From: Theobroma cacao
Taxonomy: Eukaryota; Streptophyta; Magnoliopsida; Malvales; Malvaceae
Assembly (NCBI RefSeq): GCF_000208745.1
Contig: NC_030854.1
Location: forward strand, 30,391,131-30,455,130
DNA length: 64,000 nucleotides
Direction of reading: 5' to 3'
The translations under genes and the position numbers were made by a program. Positions 61,165-64,000 of this stretch are shown one piece after another. The notes under the pieces were generated by a model that ran no database searches, was not told where the DNA came from, and saw only the letters and a program-made list of their open reading frames with translations. Numbering within the stretch: the stretch's first letter is position 1; each line of letters opens with the position of its first letter.

Positions 61165-61880
61165 GACTTGGTGAACCAGAAAGCTGCAATTGCCCATACT
61201 CATTCCAAAAGGGTTCTTCCAGTTCCACCATATTAGTTGAATTCTATTATATTAAATAGGAAGGTTACCATCAAACCTGTATCAATATCTGGTCAAGACA
61301 AACCGATACCTATTCATCCTTTGAGTTTGCAAATATACCATTTCTGGGAACCTATCGCCGGGGAGACGATATTCATGCATATTCCAGTTAGTTTTGGTAG
61401 CATCTTTTCCATTCTTTGTGTCGGCCTTGTGCTCATAAAAGTTAAGCACACCTCTTTTTTCAAAGTTAACTTTGTATTTCATTCAAGAAAGACCCTACAA
61501 AAGCTGCTCAAGAAAGGCAGGAAATTTGATTAACCCAGAGGCAGCAAAGTAGCAGAAGAATACAAAAACTGAAGCATATTCAAGTACCCTATAATTACCT
61601 TCTCTTGATTATCATTAAAAATAGGTTTCTCTATCCGCCTTCGCCTTCGCCTTCAGGAGTCCTTGTAGGTCTTTTCCCGTTGGAGTTGGCGGGAGCTGAA
61701 AAAGAAGCAAAGGCTTGTGGGAGTAAACGTCACAAGCATTAGCTGAGAATGAGATTGCCCAATAACCCCACGTGGCTGCTGCCGTCACCAGCAATCAAAC
61801 TTGGGGAGATAATAGGAAACTCACTACCTATCGGTAGGATCCCGGAAGCCTGTGCATTTTTCTCTGCAATATTTAAAAAA
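61165..61880 (-). pseudogene. NAC relic of module C (longest of the three)
   Basis: The minus strand gives, with stops and shifts, GFRDPTDR (subdomain A), VSYYLPKF, a C-region block and then, at 61482-61282, GVLNFYEHKADTK, TKTNWNMHEYRLPGDRFPEM (subdomains D-E). It ends with the 'ggttcaccaagtcaagc' block near 61170. It is the fullest version of the relics at 14137 and 19288 and shows they derive from a NAC gene lying head-to-head with the repeat-tailed one. Confidence 0.7.
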
Positions 61881-61960
61881 AAAAAAGTGTAAAAGAGACG
61901 CGGCGTAAGCAGCTTGGCAGGGCAGGTCTCTTGTTTCCTATTAAAACACTACTGGTTTCC

Positions 61961-61968
61961 TATAAAAG
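61961..61968 (+). promoter_or_regulatory. TATA box of NAC copy C, in a duplicated segment
   Basis: TATAAAAG 87 bp before the ATG at 62048. The segment 'gtttcctat(t/a)aaa(a)(a/g)cacta' occurs twice in a row (about 61933-61950 and 61955-61973), so a second, weaker TATA-like sequence lies just upstream. Confidence 0.5.
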
Positions 61969-62047
61969 CACTACGAACAGTAACTCTTTTTTCCAGCGTT
62001 AAAATACCGCGAAATAGTGCCATCACTCTTCTCATCAAACCTTGAGA

Positions 62048-62983
62048 ATGTATTCCCTAGGCGTGGTTTTTGATCCTTCTGATCGAGACATCGTTTCTCA
62101 CTATCTCCCCATGTTGATTTCTGGTGAATCAATGAGCAGTTTAGGTGATTTGCAGTACGTGATTGGTTTTGCAGACATCTATTCCACCAAACCAAGTGTC
62201 TTTTTTGATGTGAACAACGGGAATGGTCTTCCCTTCTTGAAAAGCAACCAGAGATTCATCTTCACCCACCGTCAGAGGATTTCCAAGAAGAATGCAAATG
62301 GAAAGTCATCATTACGACGAAACGCTAGGAGTTGGAGACAGTGGTGGATATTGGAGGTCTTCAACCGCTGAGAAGCCTATACTTGATGAGCAGCAACAGG
62401 AAATAGGGTTCGTCAGAACCCTTAACTTTTTTGAGTTCAAGGATGAGAAAAAAAGTCGAAAGGATGCCACCAAAACTAGGTGGTTAATGCATGAGTATCG
62501 TCTTCCCGGAGACACGTTCCAAGAATGGGTTATCTGCAAGATCAAGGACACCTCTGGTTCTCCACATGATGAATATTCTGATTCTATTTGGGAGAAAGAG
62601 TTGTTCGGAAAATTATTGTTGCCGCATTCAGATGAGAATCATCATCATCAAGACGAATATCAGTCTCAGATTCAGTCATCTACTGTTTTCAATAATGGAA
62701 ATCTACCAAGTTATGAAGTTGATCAGCTACTAGATGATGACCCTTTTAAAGAGGTGGATCAGCTATTGGAGATCAACGACGACAATCAGATTCAAACTCA
62801 GTCATCCACCGTTTTTAATAACGGAAACCTACGAAGTTATGAAGTTGATCAACTACTGTATGCACATGAGAAGGAAATATCAAAAGATGATGACCCTATT
62901 AAGGATGTGGACCAGCTATGGGAGATCAACGACGACAATCAGATTGTTGATTACTCTTTCAAGGAGATGGAGCAGTTACTGGG
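62048..62983 (+). pseudogene. NAC copy C, frameshifted and truncated
   Basis: Third copy of the repeat-tailed NAC gene, in opposite orientation to A and B. It reads MYSLGVVFDPSDRDIV as in the others, but lacks 23 bp after KKNANGK (near 62304), which shifts the frame to a stop at 62371. The remaining NAC part (SHHYDETLGVGDSGGYWRSS...) and the EVDQLL-repeat tail stay open in the other frame, up to MEQLLG. There an LTR-like sequence replaces the last ~30 codons. A protein starting at an internal ATG would lack subdomains A-C. Confidence 0.88.
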
Positions 62984-63717
62984 TGTCGTGACGTGCGGGT
63001 CCGGGAACCCGTCCGCCAGACGCGGGCGAAAATTAAATATTCGCGTGGGTGTGGGAGTCGCCACCAATCTTTTTTACTAGTTGCGATTGGTCACTTATTA
63101 ACCCGATTCTTAATCGACGAAGTCCTAAATTATTTTTAGGTCCGTCGAAAGAACGAGAACTGGTCCACATTTTAGAGATGGGTTCGGGAGTGCGGTTACG
63201 CACTGAGAAGGGTTAGCACCTCCGTGCGCCCGTTTCACGAACAGTACCATTCAATCTTAAGTTATCTTAATATAGCCTTTTCTTAGTTTAATCCCTATTT
63301 CATTAATTAAATATTTTATTGAATTGTCAGACTGAGTTATTCACTTGGTCTTACGTATGCATATGATGCAAGCGTAGAATGATGTCGTGACTTGTTTTTT
63401 TTAAATGATGGAGTCGGTAATCTTTTATTTGAAAATTATTCGAAGACTATCCCAACGCTTTGGTGAAGTCTCGAAATTTTTCTCACCTAGATATATCCCC
63501 GGAAGAACTCGTCTCTACGAGTTCCTCGGGGAAATCCCATCATTGGGATTCCCGCGCCATTTGCAAAATATGAGTGGCATGCAATGACAGTATAAAATGA
63601 TAGTATCTATATGCATGCGTTTATTGATTGTTTAAAAAATTTTGGTTATTTATTTATTATTATTTATTATTTATTATTATTTATTATTATTTTTAGTACA
63701 AAAAATGGGTGTCTACA
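62984..63717. mobile_element. LTR-like sequence (solo LTR or element end) in NAC copy C
   Basis: 734 bp starting TGTCGTGACGTGCGGGTCC and ending GGGTGTCTACA, with an internal block (gtgggagtcgccaccaatc; gaagggttagcacctccg) that I recall as common to a plant LTR family. It begins exactly where NAC homology stops. No target-site duplication or primer-binding site follows at 63718, and NAC sequence does not resume, so the right side is rearranged or it belongs to a larger element. Confidence 0.6.
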
Positions 63718-64000
63718 CTTACTAGTCATCCAATTTTTTGTCTTTATATATCTTCAAGCCTTTTTTTAGCATTTTCAATTTCAAGAGAGAAAATCCAAGC
63801 CCTAAAACTTTGAAGTTTTGATAAAATCAAGCTTTTTTGGCCAAACCTTAAGATTCTTAGTGGAATCTTGTGCAGTTTCTTTGGTTGGTTCACTTTATTC
63901 ATGCACCAGCTTTTCAACATATTCCTATCTGTATCAAGCCTTTATTAGAGGTCTAAAGGTGTCATAGCCCAATCTTAGGTGATGACCGGCGCATGGGCCA
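63718..64000. other. Window end, possible start of another LTR
   Basis: Non-coding. From about 63960 the sequence reads tgtcatagcccaatcttagg ... gaccggcgcatgggcc, which resembles the beginning of another plant LTR, cut off by the window edge. Confidence 0.3.

Overview
This window is nuclear DNA of a dicot plant. It has intron-rich genes with GT-AG introns, an AT-rich intergenic background, an RFL-type PPR gene, a tau-class GST relic, plant NAC genes, Mutator-like and LTR-type elements and MITEs. The family mix would fit a Malvaceae-like genome, but that is only an impression and no species is claimed. A single N at 36385 marks it as a draft assembly.

Layout. 1-650 is the 3' end of a cytosolic histidyl-tRNA synthetase gene (+). 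2172-3992 is an intronless, organelle-type P-class PPR gene (+). It is followed by two old, diverged copies of a ~1.5-1.9 kb non-coding segment (4985-6920 and 7057-8545); the first copy carries a tRNA-Asn-derived retroinsertion with a 12-bp target-site duplication. 9256-16308 holds gene debris: a tau GST exon (-), an orphan last exon (+) and a 5'-truncated PDCD2-like gene (+). Two near-identical copies of a NAC module (12.7-14.45 kb and 17.87-19.6 kb) sit in this stretch. Each module pairs a 347-codon single-exon NAC gene (-) with a rotted NAC fragment pointing the other way. 21345-27083 is a complete 11-exon gene for proteasome lid subunit RPN5 (-).

27.1-31.5 kb is gene-free and looks repeat-derived. 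From 31.6 kb a ~6.2 kb segment with a 2-oxoglutarate/Fe(II) oxygenase gene is tandemly duplicated: unit A is 31607-37826, and unit B is 38217-41257 plus 51881-53944. A ~10.6 kb Mutator-like element (41258-51880) has inserted between the old promoter region and the TATA box of copy B. The element has a MuDR-type transposase (+) and a DUF1985/Ulp1-protease gene (-), both broken. It is studded with arrays of a GGCGTGTCAC-type motif. 55267-59931 is a complete 10-exon zinc alcohol-dehydrogenase-like gene (+), with a partial copy of its 3' end near 61 kb. The right end holds a third, inverted NAC module (61.1-62.98 kb). Its main gene is broken by a 23-bp deletion and cut off by an LTR-like sequence (62984-63717).

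Main themes: (1) segmental duplication followed by transposon-driven divergence of two oxygenase paralogs that both keep full reading frames; (2) a lineage-specific, repeat-tailed NAC family in head-to-head modules; (3) a Mutator/Ulp1 element with unusual 31-bp arrays, a tandemly duplicated exon and stop codons that all fit cytosine deamination. Exon borders were derived by eye from reading frame, splice sites and remembered family sequences; no alignments were run.
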